Shown: one piece after another, positions 7,846-15,549 of the stretch
Layout of the letters: each line of letters starts with the position of its first letter
How positions within the stretch are numbered: position 1 is the stretch's first letter
NCBI GenBank assembly: GCA_039968605.1
Contig: JBDVPM010000008.1
Location: 1,974,968 to 2,038,967 of the forward strand
DNA length: 64,000 nucleotides
DNA from: Alteripontixanthobacter sp.
GTDB lineage: Bacteria > Pseudomonadota > Alphaproteobacteria > Sphingomonadales > Sphingomonadaceae
Direction: 5' to 3'
Program-made: the position numbers and the translations under genes
The notes under the pieces: model-generated
The model's database searches: none
Told to the model about the DNA's origin: nothing
What the model saw: the letters and a program-made list of their open reading frames with translations, nothing else

Positions 7846-8423
7846 TCGTCGTCTTCCTGTTCGGCCGCCTCGGCAACCCATTCTTCCAGCGCCGTTTCGC
7901 TTGGCGCATCCATTACCGCGCGCGCGGCATCGAATCCATGCCCCGCGCGCAAGATCGCCGCGATCTGCTTGTCGCGCAGCTTCTGATCGATCTCTTTTGC
8001 GCAAAACGGCCCCAACCGCCGCCGCCGCGCCAGAGCCAGCACTGCGCGGCGCTGCTCCGCCTCCCCTGCCTTCACATCCTCGCGCACATGCTCGTCGATC
8101 CCGGCCGCATAGAGCGACTGATCGACGCGCCGCTGGCCATAGCCGCGGCGCAGCAATCCGCCGGACCGGGTGCGCGCATAGGCCTCGTCATCGATATAAC
8201 CCAGCTCTACCTGCCGCGCGATAATGCCCGCTGGATCGGGCGGGGCACCCTCTTCCTCGCTCCAGCCTCGCTCGCGCAATTTGCGCCGCAAATAGGCCTC
8301 CGCCTTGGCTGCGCTGGTGGCGTAGCGGGCCACGTAAGTCAGCGCGAGTTCCTCCAGCCGCTCCCGGTCGAGCGGCTTGGGCGGCTTCCTTTCGCGCCGC
8401 TTTCGGCCTCGTTCAGCATTCAT
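7842..8423 (-). CDS. recX: Regulatory protein RecX
   Basis: A 193-residue RecX-type protein made of three-helix repeats. Recognisable stretches are YATSAAKAEAYLRRKLRERG near residue 35, QVELGYIDDEAYARTRS, and LLRRGYGQRRVDQSL. RecX modulates RecA filaments. It has a basic N-terminal extension (RGRKRRERKPPKP). It is not next to recA here; instead it heads a minus-strand series with DUF192, NDUFA12-like and DUF2155 genes. Domain identity is from pattern recognition; low conservation in this family limits certainty. Confidence 0.88.
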   Translation of the reverse strand: MNAERGRKRRERKPPKPLDRERLEELALTYVARYATSAAKAEAYLRRKLRERGWSEEEGAPPDPAGIIARQVELGYIDDEAYARTRSGGLLRRGYGQRRVDQSLYAAGIDEHVREDVKAGEAEQRRAVLALARRRRLGPFCAKEIDQKLRDKQIAAILRAGHGFDAARAVMDAPSETALEEWVAEAAEQEDDE

Positions 8424-8565
8424 TGGGACGCATCCTCGTCATATTCGTGCCACAGTCTCGCACGAAGGGACAGCTTTTCAGGTGGAGCCGGGAGAGGGTT
8501 TTGCCGCAATACTCGCAAATTCAGGCTGCGCCGCCGTGGCGCGCAACACAGGTTACGCCGCTTTC

Positions 8566-10371
8566 ATGACCGCAACCGCATTGCATGCCACGCCGCAAGG
8601 CAAGGCCGACCAGGCTTCCGCCTCGCAGCCGGAGCCTACACCCAACGATTGCCCCCTGCCCCGCCGGCGGAGCGATTTCGCGACCTTTACCGAGGCGCTG
8701 GATTACGCCGCGCGCAGCCAGAAGGGGTTGAACTTCCACGATATGCGCGGAGAGCTGATCCGTGCCTATCCCTATGCGGAGCTGCGCGAGGATGCGCTGG
8801 CGGCCGCTCGCCGGCTGGTTGCAGCCGGGCTGGGCAAGGGTGACCGATTGGCGCTGATCGCGGAAACCGGCCCTGAATTCGCGGCGCTGTTCTGCGGTGC
8901 GGTGTTTGCCGGTATCTGGCCCGTCCCGCTGCCCTTGCCGACCACATTCGGCGGGAAAGACAGCTATGTCGAACAGTTGGCCGTGCAACTGGAATCCTCC
9001 GATCCGGCGATGCTGATCTATCCGGCTGAAATTGCCGAGATGGCGAAGGCCGCCGCCGATCACCAGGGATGCCGCGGGACGGACTGGGAAAGCTTCGCCG
9101 AAACTGCTGCGCCCGAATGCGATCTGCCCGAGGCTGCGCCCGGCGATATCTGCTATCTGCAATATTCCAGCGGCTCGACTCGCTTCCCCACCGGAGTCGC
9201 CGTTACGCATGAGGCGCTGCTGCATAATCTGCGCGGTCATGCGGTGGCGATGGATGTGGGAACGGACGACCGGGTCGTCAGCTGGCTGCCCTGGTATCAC
9301 GATATGGGACTGGTCGGCTGCTTCCTCTCGCTGATCTCCAACCAGATGAGCGTGGATTATCTGAAAACCGAACATTTCGCGCGCCGCCCGCTGGCCTGGT
9401 TGACGCTGATCAGCCGCAATCCGGGCACCACGCTGAGCTACTCGCCCACATTCGGCTACGATATCTGCGCGCGCCGCGTGTCCAGCCAGACGCATGTGGC
9501 CGACAAATTCGACCTGTCGCGCTGGCGCACGGCGGGCAATGGCGCGGACATGATCCGGCCCGACGTGATGCAGAATTTCGTCAACGCCTTTGCCGAAGCC
9601 GGATTCAAAGCCAGCGCCTTCACCCCGTCCTATGGCCTTGCCGAAGCGACTTTGGCCGTCACCGTCATGCCCCCGCGCGAAGGGATCAAGGTGGAACTGG
9701 TGGAAGAAGAACAGCTGTCCGGCGCCACCCGCGACCTCTCCCGCCCGGCCCGATATCGCGCAATCGTGAATTGCGGCAAGGCGGTGGAAGGCATGGAAGT
9801 AGAAATCAGGGGGGCCGACGATGCCGCCCGCGGCGATCACCAGATCGGCAAGGTCTGGTGCCGCGGCAAATCGGTGATGCACAGCTATTTCCGCAACGAG
9901 GAAGCGACCCGCGAATGCCTGGTCCCGGGCAAGGATGGCAAGGGCGATTGGCTCGATACTGGCGACATGGGCTACATGGCCGATGGATACTTGTTCATCG
10001 TGGGCCGTGCGAAGGACATGATCATCATCAACGGCAAGAACCACTGGCCGCAGGATATCGAATGGGCGGTGGAACAGTTGCCCGGTTTCAACCACGGCGA
10101 TATCGCCGCCTTCTCGGTCGAAACCGATGGGGGCGAGGAAGCGCCGGCCGTGCTGGTCCATTGCCGTGTCTCCGACCCTGAAGAGCGGGTCAAGCTGCAC
10201 GATCAGATCCGCGACAAGGTGCGCTCGATCACCGGCATGAACTGTGTGGTCGAATTGGTGCCCCCGCGCACGCTGCCGCGCACATCCTCGGGCAAGTTGA
10301 GCCGGGCGAAGGCGAAGAAGCTGTATCTTTCGGGCGAAATCGAACCGATTTCGCTGCAACAGGCCGCCTGA
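8566..10371 (+). CDS. Fatty acyl-AMP ligase (FAAL) family protein
   Basis: A 601-residue adenylate-forming enzyme. Seen: the ATP loop YSSGSTRFPTGV, the WLPWYHDMGL block typical of fatty acyl-AMP ligases, YGLAEATLA, WLDTGDMGYM, RAKDMIIINGKN, and LPRTSSGKLSR with the late Lys. Such enzymes activate fatty acids to acyl-adenylates and pass them to a carrier protein or polyketide synthase rather than to CoA. No carrier or synthase gene is adjacent, so the acceptor is unknown. The frame is open upstream to 8377, and a GTG at 8482 is an alternative start; the ATG used has no strong ribosome binding site. Confidence 0.88.
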   Translation: MTATALHATPQGKADQASASQPEPTPNDCPLPRRRSDFATFTEALDYAARSQKGLNFHDMRGELIRAYPYAELREDALAAARRLVAAGLGKGDRLALIAETGPEFAALFCGAVFAGIWPVPLPLPTTFGGKDSYVEQLAVQLESSDPAMLIYPAEIAEMAKAAADHQGCRGTDWESFAETAAPECDLPEAAPGDICYLQYSSGSTRFPTGVAVTHEALLHNLRGHAVAMDVGTDDRVVSWLPWYHDMGLVGCFLSLISNQMSVDYLKTEHFARRPLAWLTLISRNPGTTLSYSPTFGYDICARRVSSQTHVADKFDLSRWRTAGNGADMIRPDVMQNFVNAFAEAGFKASAFTPSYGLAEATLAVTVMPPREGIKVELVEEEQLSGATRDLSRPARYRAIVNCGKAVEGMEVEIRGADDAARGDHQIGKVWCRGKSVMHSYFRNEEATRECLVPGKDGKGDWLDTGDMGYMADGYLFIVGRAKDMIIINGKNHWPQDIEWAVEQLPGFNHGDIAAFSVETDGGEEAPAVLVHCRVSDPEERVKLHDQIRDKVRSITGMNCVVELVPPRTLPRTSSGKLSRAKAKKLYLSGEIEPISLQQAA

Positions 10372-10409
10372 CCCGAAACATTGGACCGGACCCGGCTGCA
10401 CGCCTATGC

Positions 10410-10438
10410 TTGAAGTTCCTGTGTTAGCATCCTAATAC
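10410..10438 (+). promoter_or_regulatory. Sigma70-like promoter for the telA operon
   Basis: TTGAAG, a 17-base spacer and TAATAC give close -35 and -10 matches. The expected transcript start, near 10445, lies after the upstream GTG at 10440, which supports the ATG at 10467 as the telA start. Confidence 0.55.
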
Positions 10439-10466
10439 AGTGAGCGAAGGAGCATTGCGCGCGACC

Positions 10467-11672
10467 ATGGCCACCACCCAGACGACCACGAAGACCGAAA
10501 CCGATCTCGAACTGACCCCGCCCGATCCGGTGCCGGCGGTAAAGCCGGAGCAGGCGGCCGGGCTGGTGCCGGTGTCCGACGAGGTAAAGTCGAAACTGGA
10601 AAGCAAGGTCGATGGCTTCGTGACCGATCTTATCGCGCAGGATGCCAATTCGCCGGAATTCGGCAAGAAGGTCGACCAGCTGACCAATATGGGCCGCAAG
10701 GAACTGCGCGCCGCTGCACAAATGTCCAACCGCTTCCTCGACCGCCCGATCCGCGCGATGGATCAGGAAAGCGGCGTCGGTAACGATTTGGCCGAATTGC
10801 GCCGCACCGTCGAAGACCTCGATCCGGGCCGCAAAGGCAAGCTGCGCGGGCGCAAGCTGTTCGGCATCATCCCCTTCGGCAATTCGCTGAAAAAGTATTT
10901 CGACAGCTACAAAAGCTCGCAGAGCCACATCCAGGCAATCCTCGCGCGGCTGGAATCGGGCAAGGACGAGCTGATCATGGACAATGCCTCCATCGATCAC
11001 GAACGCCAGAAATTGTGGGAGGCGATGGGCGATCTGGAACAGATGATCCACATCTCCAAGGTGCTCGACGCGCGGCTGGAGGAAAAGGCGCAGGAACTCG
11101 ACGCGACCGACCCCGAAAAGGCCAAGGCACTGCGCGAAACGGCGCTGTTCTATGTTCGCCAACGCACGCAGGATCTGCTCACGCAAATGGCGGTGAGCGT
11201 GCAGGGTTACCTCGCGCTGGACCTGGTCAAGAAGAACAATGTCGAGCTGGTGAAGGGCGTTGACCGCGCCAGCACCACCACCGTCGGCGCATTGCGCACC
11301 GCAGTCACGGTGGCACAGGCGATGACCAATCAGCGCCTCGTGCTCAATCAGATAACCGCACTGAACGAGACGACCGCCGGGATCATCGATTCCACCGGCA
11401 CGCTGCTGCGCGAGCAGACCGGCAAGATCCACGAACAGGCGGCCAGTTCCACCATCCCGCTGGAAACATTGCAGCGCGCGTTCCAGAATATTTACGAGAC
11501 GATGGACGAGGTCGATACGTTCAAGCTGAAGGCGCTCGACAGCATGAAGCAGACGGTCGACGTTCTGGGCGACGAGGTCGAGAAATCGAAAGGCTACATC
11601 GCCCGCGCCGAGGGGCAGGCAGCTGCAGCCAAGCAGGTGCAGGAATCCGATCTGCTGAGTATCGAGGGCTAA
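10467..11672 (+). CDS. telA: TelA/KlaA-family toxic-anion resistance protein
   Basis: A 401-residue soluble, helix-rich protein of the TelA family (KlaA/TelA, YaaN). Seen: the LPFD-like N-terminal linker, NRFLDRPIRAMD, FGIIPFGNSLKKYFDSYKS, long charged helices around residues 150-220, and QGYLALDLVKKNN near residue 250. Despite the name from tellurite resistance, the broad family has no settled biochemical role and often associates with envelope stress. An in-frame GTG at 10440 would add nine residues, but the promoter at 10410-10438 argues against it. Four bases separate it from the membrane-protein gene downstream, as in other telA/xpaC pairs. Confidence 0.9.
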   Translation: MATTQTTTKTETDLELTPPDPVPAVKPEQAAGLVPVSDEVKSKLESKVDGFVTDLIAQDANSPEFGKKVDQLTNMGRKELRAAAQMSNRFLDRPIRAMDQESGVGNDLAELRRTVEDLDPGRKGKLRGRKLFGIIPFGNSLKKYFDSYKSSQSHIQAILARLESGKDELIMDNASIDHERQKLWEAMGDLEQMIHISKVLDARLEEKAQELDATDPEKAKALRETALFYVRQRTQDLLTQMAVSVQGYLALDLVKKNNVELVKGVDRASTTTVGALRTAVTVAQAMTNQRLVLNQITALNETTAGIIDSTGTLLREQTGKIHEQAASSTIPLETLQRAFQNIYETMDEVDTFKLKALDSMKQTVDVLGDEVEKSKGYIARAEGQAAAAKQVQESDLLSIEG

Positions 11673-11676
11673 ACGC

Positions 11677-12501
11677 ATGAGCGATCTGACCCGCCAATCG
11701 GACCGGCTGATCGAACAGGGCCGCGCTTTGCGGGATGACAACCGGGCGGGCGGGCGGCACCGCCAGGGTGGCTCTATCGGCAAGGGGTCCGCCAACCTCA
11801 AGCTTCGACATTTGGGCAAGAAAATACGGAACATACTGCTCGCGCTGTTCGCCGTCGTGTTCGCGGCGGGCGCCATCGGGCTGGTGGTGGACGGAATTGG
11901 CTTTGTCGGTGTGATGATCGCGTTCGGCGTGGCAGTCTTGGCTACACTTGTTCTGAGCAAATATCCCAGGATGGCCGTACCGAAGCGCGAAGATCTGATG
12001 AAAACGGACGATGTCCGCAAGCTGGTCGCGCGCACCGAGCTGTGGCTCGAAACGCGCCGCGGCGGATTGCCGCCGAAGGCCGCCGATCTGGTTGCGACCA
12101 TCGGGGCGCAGCTCGATGTGCTGGGCGCGCAGCTGGACGAAGTCGATCAGAACCATCCGACAGCCCGGCAAATCCGCAAATTGATCGGGCAGGATTTGCC
12201 CGATATGATCGACGGCTATGAAAAAATACCGGACCAGTTGCGTCATGAAGAGCGCGGCGGTTCGACCCCTGCCGCGCAGCTGACCAGCGGGTTGGAACTG
12301 ATCAGCACCGAACTCGGCAGTATCACGCGCCAACTAGCCGATGGCGCGCTTGACGATCTGGCGATCCGCACGCGCTATCTCGACTACAAATACGGTGAAG
12401 GCGTGGCCGAACCGCAGCTGGGCGGACCCGCACAGCAAAGCGGCGATAGCGGCGTGCCGCTCGATTTTTCCAAGTCCGAAACCAAAGTGGCGCGCGACTG
12501 A
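11677..12501 (+). CDS. TelA-partner membrane protein, XpaC-like
   Basis: A 274-residue protein with a basic N-terminus, two close hydrophobic helices at about residues 50-95 (NILLALFAVVFAAG and VGVMIAFGVAVLATL), and a helical cytoplasmic region with ARTELWLETRRGGLPP. Position directly after telA and topology agree with XpaC-like proteins (named for 5-bromo-4-chloroindolyl phosphate hydrolysis), which pair with TelA homologues in many bacteria. Sequence similarity is not something I can measure here, so the family name is inferred mainly from context. Its stop overlaps the next ATG by one base (TGATG). Confidence 0.6.
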   Translation: MSDLTRQSDRLIEQGRALRDDNRAGGRHRQGGSIGKGSANLKLRHLGKKIRNILLALFAVVFAAGAIGLVVDGIGFVGVMIAFGVAVLATLVLSKYPRMAVPKREDLMKTDDVRKLVARTELWLETRRGGLPPKAADLVATIGAQLDVLGAQLDEVDQNHPTARQIRKLIGQDLPDMIDGYEKIPDQLRHEERGGSTPAAQLTSGLELISTELGSITRQLADGALDDLAIRTRYLDYKYGEGVAEPQLGGPAQQSGDSGVPLDFSKSETKVARD

Positions 12502-12803
12502 TGCGGGTGCCGATCCCCCACCAGCTCCCTCGCGAAGAAGTGCGCCGCCGACTGCGCGACAATGTCGGCGACCTGGAGACACGCATCCCCGGCGGCGTGG
12601 CCGATGTCGATCACAGCTGGCCGAGCGAGGACCGCATGATGTTGACGGTCGGTGCGCTGGGCCAGGCGGTTCACGGTCATGTCGATATCGAGGATGACAG
12701 GGTAGTGCTGGAGGTGAACCTTCCCCCGGGCCTCGCTTTCTTCGAAGGCGTGGTGGAAAAGGCGGTGCGCGAAAACGGTCAGAAACTGCTCGCGCCGAAG
12801 TGA
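12501..12803 (+). CDS. PHA-granule-system family protein (PHA_gran_rgn type)
   Basis: A 100-residue protein starting MRVPIPHQLPREEVRRRL and ending with the pattern VVLEVNLPPGLAFFEG then a basic helix. This matches the polyhydroxyalkanoic acid system family (PHA_gran_rgn), small proteins linked to granule function but with no defined activity. No PHA synthase or phasin gene lies nearby; instead the gene is translationally coupled to the telA/xpaC-like pair, suggesting a shared envelope or stress role in this lineage. Confidence 0.75.
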   Translation: MRVPIPHQLPREEVRRRLRDNVGDLETRIPGGVADVDHSWPSEDRMMLTVGALGQAVHGHVDIEDDRVVLEVNLPPGLAFFEGVVEKAVRENGQKLLAPK

Positions 12804-12828
12804 ATCCGGCGGAACAATTATCGGCAGA

Positions 12829-13632
12829 CTAGCCTATCGGTTGAGCAACAAGGCACTGCGCAAAGGGACTGAAATCGATCGCCGCGCAATCCGAAACGGC
12901 CGCACACTCACCCGCTGCGATTGCCTGTTCGCCAATATTCACGGAGCCCGAAACCGGCATTACCAGGCACATACCGGAGTAACGCCCCCGCCAGCCATCA
13001 TCTCCCGCCGCGGCCCTGTCCAGCCGGAATTTCGGCCCATCGACCAGTGTCACCGACCCTTCCGCCGGAAGCCGCTGCATCAGCCCTGCCGGAAACGGTC
13101 CCCGCTCGGCAACTTCGAGCGCCTGCTCCAGATGCAGCTCGCGCGGGCGGCCATAATCGTAGAGGCGGTAGGTGATGTCGCAGTTCTGCTGGATTTCGAT
13201 CAGGCTGAGCCCCGGCCCGACCGCATGGATCGTCCCGGCGGGCAGATAGAAGAAATCGCCCGCTTGCGGCTCGTGCCATGTCAGCAAGCTCTCGATGGAG
13301 CCGTCCTGCGCCGCTTGCGCAAGCCCGTCGCGCGATACGTCCCGCTCCAGACCGATAGCCAGCCTGGCACCCGGCTCGGCCTCGAGGATCAGCCAGCATT
13401 CGTCCTTGCCGGTCATGCCATGCGGGGCATGGGCATCGTCCGGATGGACCTGCACCGATAAATTTTCGCTCGTGAAAAGATATTTGGCCAACAGCCGATC
13501 GAAATCGCCAGGCGGTTCGAACCATATTTCGCCGATACGCGCATCCCTCGGCGCCGCAAACGGCGCCGGCAGCGCATCGCGGCCCCAGACCTTCTCCACC
13601 CGTTTTTGCGGCAGCAGGCGGACAAAGCTCAC
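12829..13632 (-). CDS. manA: Class I mannose-6-phosphate isomerase
   Basis: A 267-residue cupin-fold isomerase. Seen: VEKVWGRD at the N-terminus, LSVQVHPDD with the metal-binding Gln-His pair, KDECWLIL with the metal Glu, and FFYLPAGTIHAVGPG with the late His. It interconverts mannose-6-phosphate and fructose-6-phosphate. The GTG start overlaps the stop of manC (GTGA), so the two genes are coupled. The short length is typical of alphaproteobacterial forms lacking the helical insertion. Confidence 0.93.
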   Translation of the reverse strand: MSFVRLLPQKRVEKVWGRDALPAPFAAPRDARIGEIWFEPPGDFDRLLAKYLFTSENLSVQVHPDDAHAPHGMTGKDECWLILEAEPGARLAIGLERDVSRDGLAQAAQDGSIESLLTWHEPQAGDFFYLPAGTIHAVGPGLSLIEIQQNCDITYRLYDYGRPRELHLEQALEVAERGPFPAGLMQRLPAEGSVTLVDGPKFRLDRAAAGDDGWRGRYSGMCLVMPVSGSVNIGEQAIAAGECAAVSDCAAIDFSPFAQCLVAQPIG

Positions 13633-14705
13633 TGCTCGCTCGCCCCGCGCAGTTTGCCGACCTTCTGTGCACCGTCGGCGGCTGTGACAAGCACCTCGTC
13701 GCCGTCCACGACGATCACGATATCGCTCAGCCCGCTTGCCGATACGCGCGGCCCGTCGCTTTCGACCAGCACGTTGCGGCAACCGGCCAGCTGCGCCTTG
13801 TCCGCGCCCGGGCCATGCACCGAATTTCCGTTGGCATCCTTGGCGCGCGCCCCGTGCAAGGCGCGCCAATCGCCAATATCGGACCACCCCATCGCCGCCG
13901 GCACCATCGCTGCGCGCTGCGTGTTTTCCATGACTGCGTAATCGACCGATTCGCCCTGGATGGCCGCGAAGCTTTCCTCCTGCGGGTGGAAGCGGCGGCG
14001 ATCGTCATGCCCCTTATCATGCCCGTGCTTCACCGCTTGCCAGATCGCCTCTGCCATTTCCGGACGATGCGCCGCCAGCTCGGACAGGAACGCTCCGGCG
14101 CGAAAGGCGAAAATGCCGCCGTTCCAGCTATAATTGCCGCTGGCGAGGAATCGCTCGGCGGTCTCCAGATCGGGCTTCTCGACAAAATTGTCGACATTAA
14201 ACCCGCCGCCAAGCCGTTCGCCCGACTCGATATAGCCATAGCCTGTTTCCGGTCGGCCGGGCGTGATGCCCAGTGCCACGAGATAATCGTCTCCCGCCAG
14301 CCTCGCGGCGGCTTTGGCCGCTGCGACAAAGGCGGTTTCATCGGCAATATGGTGATCGCTCGGGCATACCAGCATCACCGCGTCCCGGTCGAGCAACCCT
14401 GCCGCCAGGGCGATGGCCGGCGCGGTGTTGCGGGCGGCAGGTTCTACCGCGATCCGCAAATCCGTAACATCGCTCGCCTGCTCCTCTATATGCGGCACGT
14501 GGTCCGGCCCGGCGACCACCAGCGGCGCGGCGAACACGCCGCGATCGGCGCAGCGATCGAGCGCCTTCTGGAACAATGTGCGCTGCCCCAGCAGGGGCAG
14601 GAACGGCTTGGGCAGCGCCTTGCGGCTGCGCGGCCACAGGCGTGTGCCGCTGCCGCCGCACAGGATCACGGGCGTGATCAGACCGGGTGGGCTTGTTTCG
14701 TCCAT
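13629..14705 (-). CDS. manC: Mannose-1-phosphate guanylyltransferase
   Basis: A 358-residue nucleotidyltransferase with the signature CGGSGTRLWPRSRKALPKPF close to the N-terminus, CPSDHHI, the GYGYIESGE segment, the FVEKPD motif and NGGIFAFRA. It makes GDP-mannose from mannose-1-phosphate and GTP for polysaccharide synthesis. It lacks the C-terminal isomerase domain of bifunctional enzymes, and that activity is supplied by the overlapping manA. The first gene of the window (deacetylase-like) and this pair both point to surface-polysaccharide metabolism. Confidence 0.95.
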   Translation of the reverse strand: MDETSPPGLITPVILCGGSGTRLWPRSRKALPKPFLPLLGQRTLFQKALDRCADRGVFAAPLVVAGPDHVPHIEEQASDVTDLRIAVEPAARNTAPAIALAAGLLDRDAVMLVCPSDHHIADETAFVAAAKAAARLAGDDYLVALGITPGRPETGYGYIESGERLGGGFNVDNFVEKPDLETAERFLASGNYSWNGGIFAFRAGAFLSELAAHRPEMAEAIWQAVKHGHDKGHDDRRRFHPQEESFAAIQGESVDYAVMENTQRAAMVPAAMGWSDIGDWRALHGARAKDANGNSVHGPGADKAQLAGCRNVLVESDGPRVSASGLSDIVIVVDGDEVLVTAADGAQKVGKLRGASEQ

Positions 14706-14735
14706 ACCGCCCCTTATCGCATACTTATTGCCAAA

Positions 14736-15473
14736 TTATCGCCCGCTGAAATCCACGCGGTAACCGTAAGCTGCGGCCACCGGTGTTCCATCGGCAAGGG
14801 TGGCCGGGTTGAACCGGATTTTTTCCATGACCAGCGGGCACACCCGCGTGGTGGTTGCGGCATCGACTTGCGAACGGGCTACCGAACAATCGATCGCTCG
14901 CCCATCGGTGGTTACCGTGAATGTGACGGTCACCGATTTTCCGAAACGCGTGCTGCGACCACCTTCGGGCACCGGAAAGTCCCTCGCCTGGTTCAATTCA
15001 CCCGACCGGACCGAGGGCTTGACTGCAACCGCCCCCGTACCGGCCCCGCCTCGCCCGCTGCCGGTGCCAGTGCCGCTGCCGGCTGCCCCGGTGCCATCCC
15101 CGCTATCCTGCGCGCCCGAGCGGTTCTGCATGCCGGTGGAGGTCGCCTGCGGAGCCGGGCTGGGTTTGGCGAGCGGGAGTTCTACTTTGGGCGCGGCCGT
15201 AGGCTTGGGAGTGGCCCGCTCACCCGGATCGCCCTGCGCGCCCTCGTCTGGCTGCGGCTCTACCGGCGGCGGTTCATCTTCGGGGGCGGTCACCGTAACG
15301 TTGAACACGGCCACCACGCTTTGCTCCACCTCGCCCGTGAAATCGGGCACCAGTGCCTTTGCCAGACCATACAGCACGACCACGTGAAACAGCGCGATCC
15401 CGACGATCAGCGCCGGGCGCGGACGGCGCCGTTTGGACAAGAAGTTACCGCTTTCAGCCACCTGCCTACGCAT
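14736..15473 (-). CDS. tonB: TonB-family energy transducer
   Basis: A 245-residue protein. It has one N-terminal membrane anchor (residues about 20-42, IVGIALFHVVVLYGLAKAL), a long Pro, Glu, Gly, Ser and Thr-rich periplasmic linker, and a C-terminal TonB domain from about residue 165 (TVTFTVTTDGRAIDCSV, FNPATLADGTPV). It would couple ExbB-ExbD to TonB-dependent receptors. No exbB or exbD gene is adjacent, so it probably uses a system encoded elsewhere or belongs to a set of several TonB proteins. Confidence 0.88.
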   Translation of the reverse strand: MRRQVAESGNFLSKRRRPRPALIVGIALFHVVVLYGLAKALVPDFTGEVEQSVVAVFNVTVTAPEDEPPPVEPQPDEGAQGDPGERATPKPTAAPKVELPLAKPSPAPQATSTGMQNRSGAQDSGDGTGAAGSGTGTGSGRGGAGTGAVAVKPSVRSGELNQARDFPVPEGGRSTRFGKSVTVTFTVTTDGRAIDCSVARSQVDAATTTRVCPLVMEKIRFNPATLADGTPVAAAYGYRVDFSGR

Positions 15474-15549
15474 CCTTCGCGAGTAGAAATACCGCGCTTC
15501 TGCCCGTTTCTACAGGCCTCACTCTACAATCCAAGCAGGTTCGGTAACA

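Noticed and set aside
10440-10466. GTG at 10440 as the telA start.
   Set aside because: A good sigma70-like promoter (10410-10438) would begin transcription after this codon, so the ATG at 10467 is preferred.
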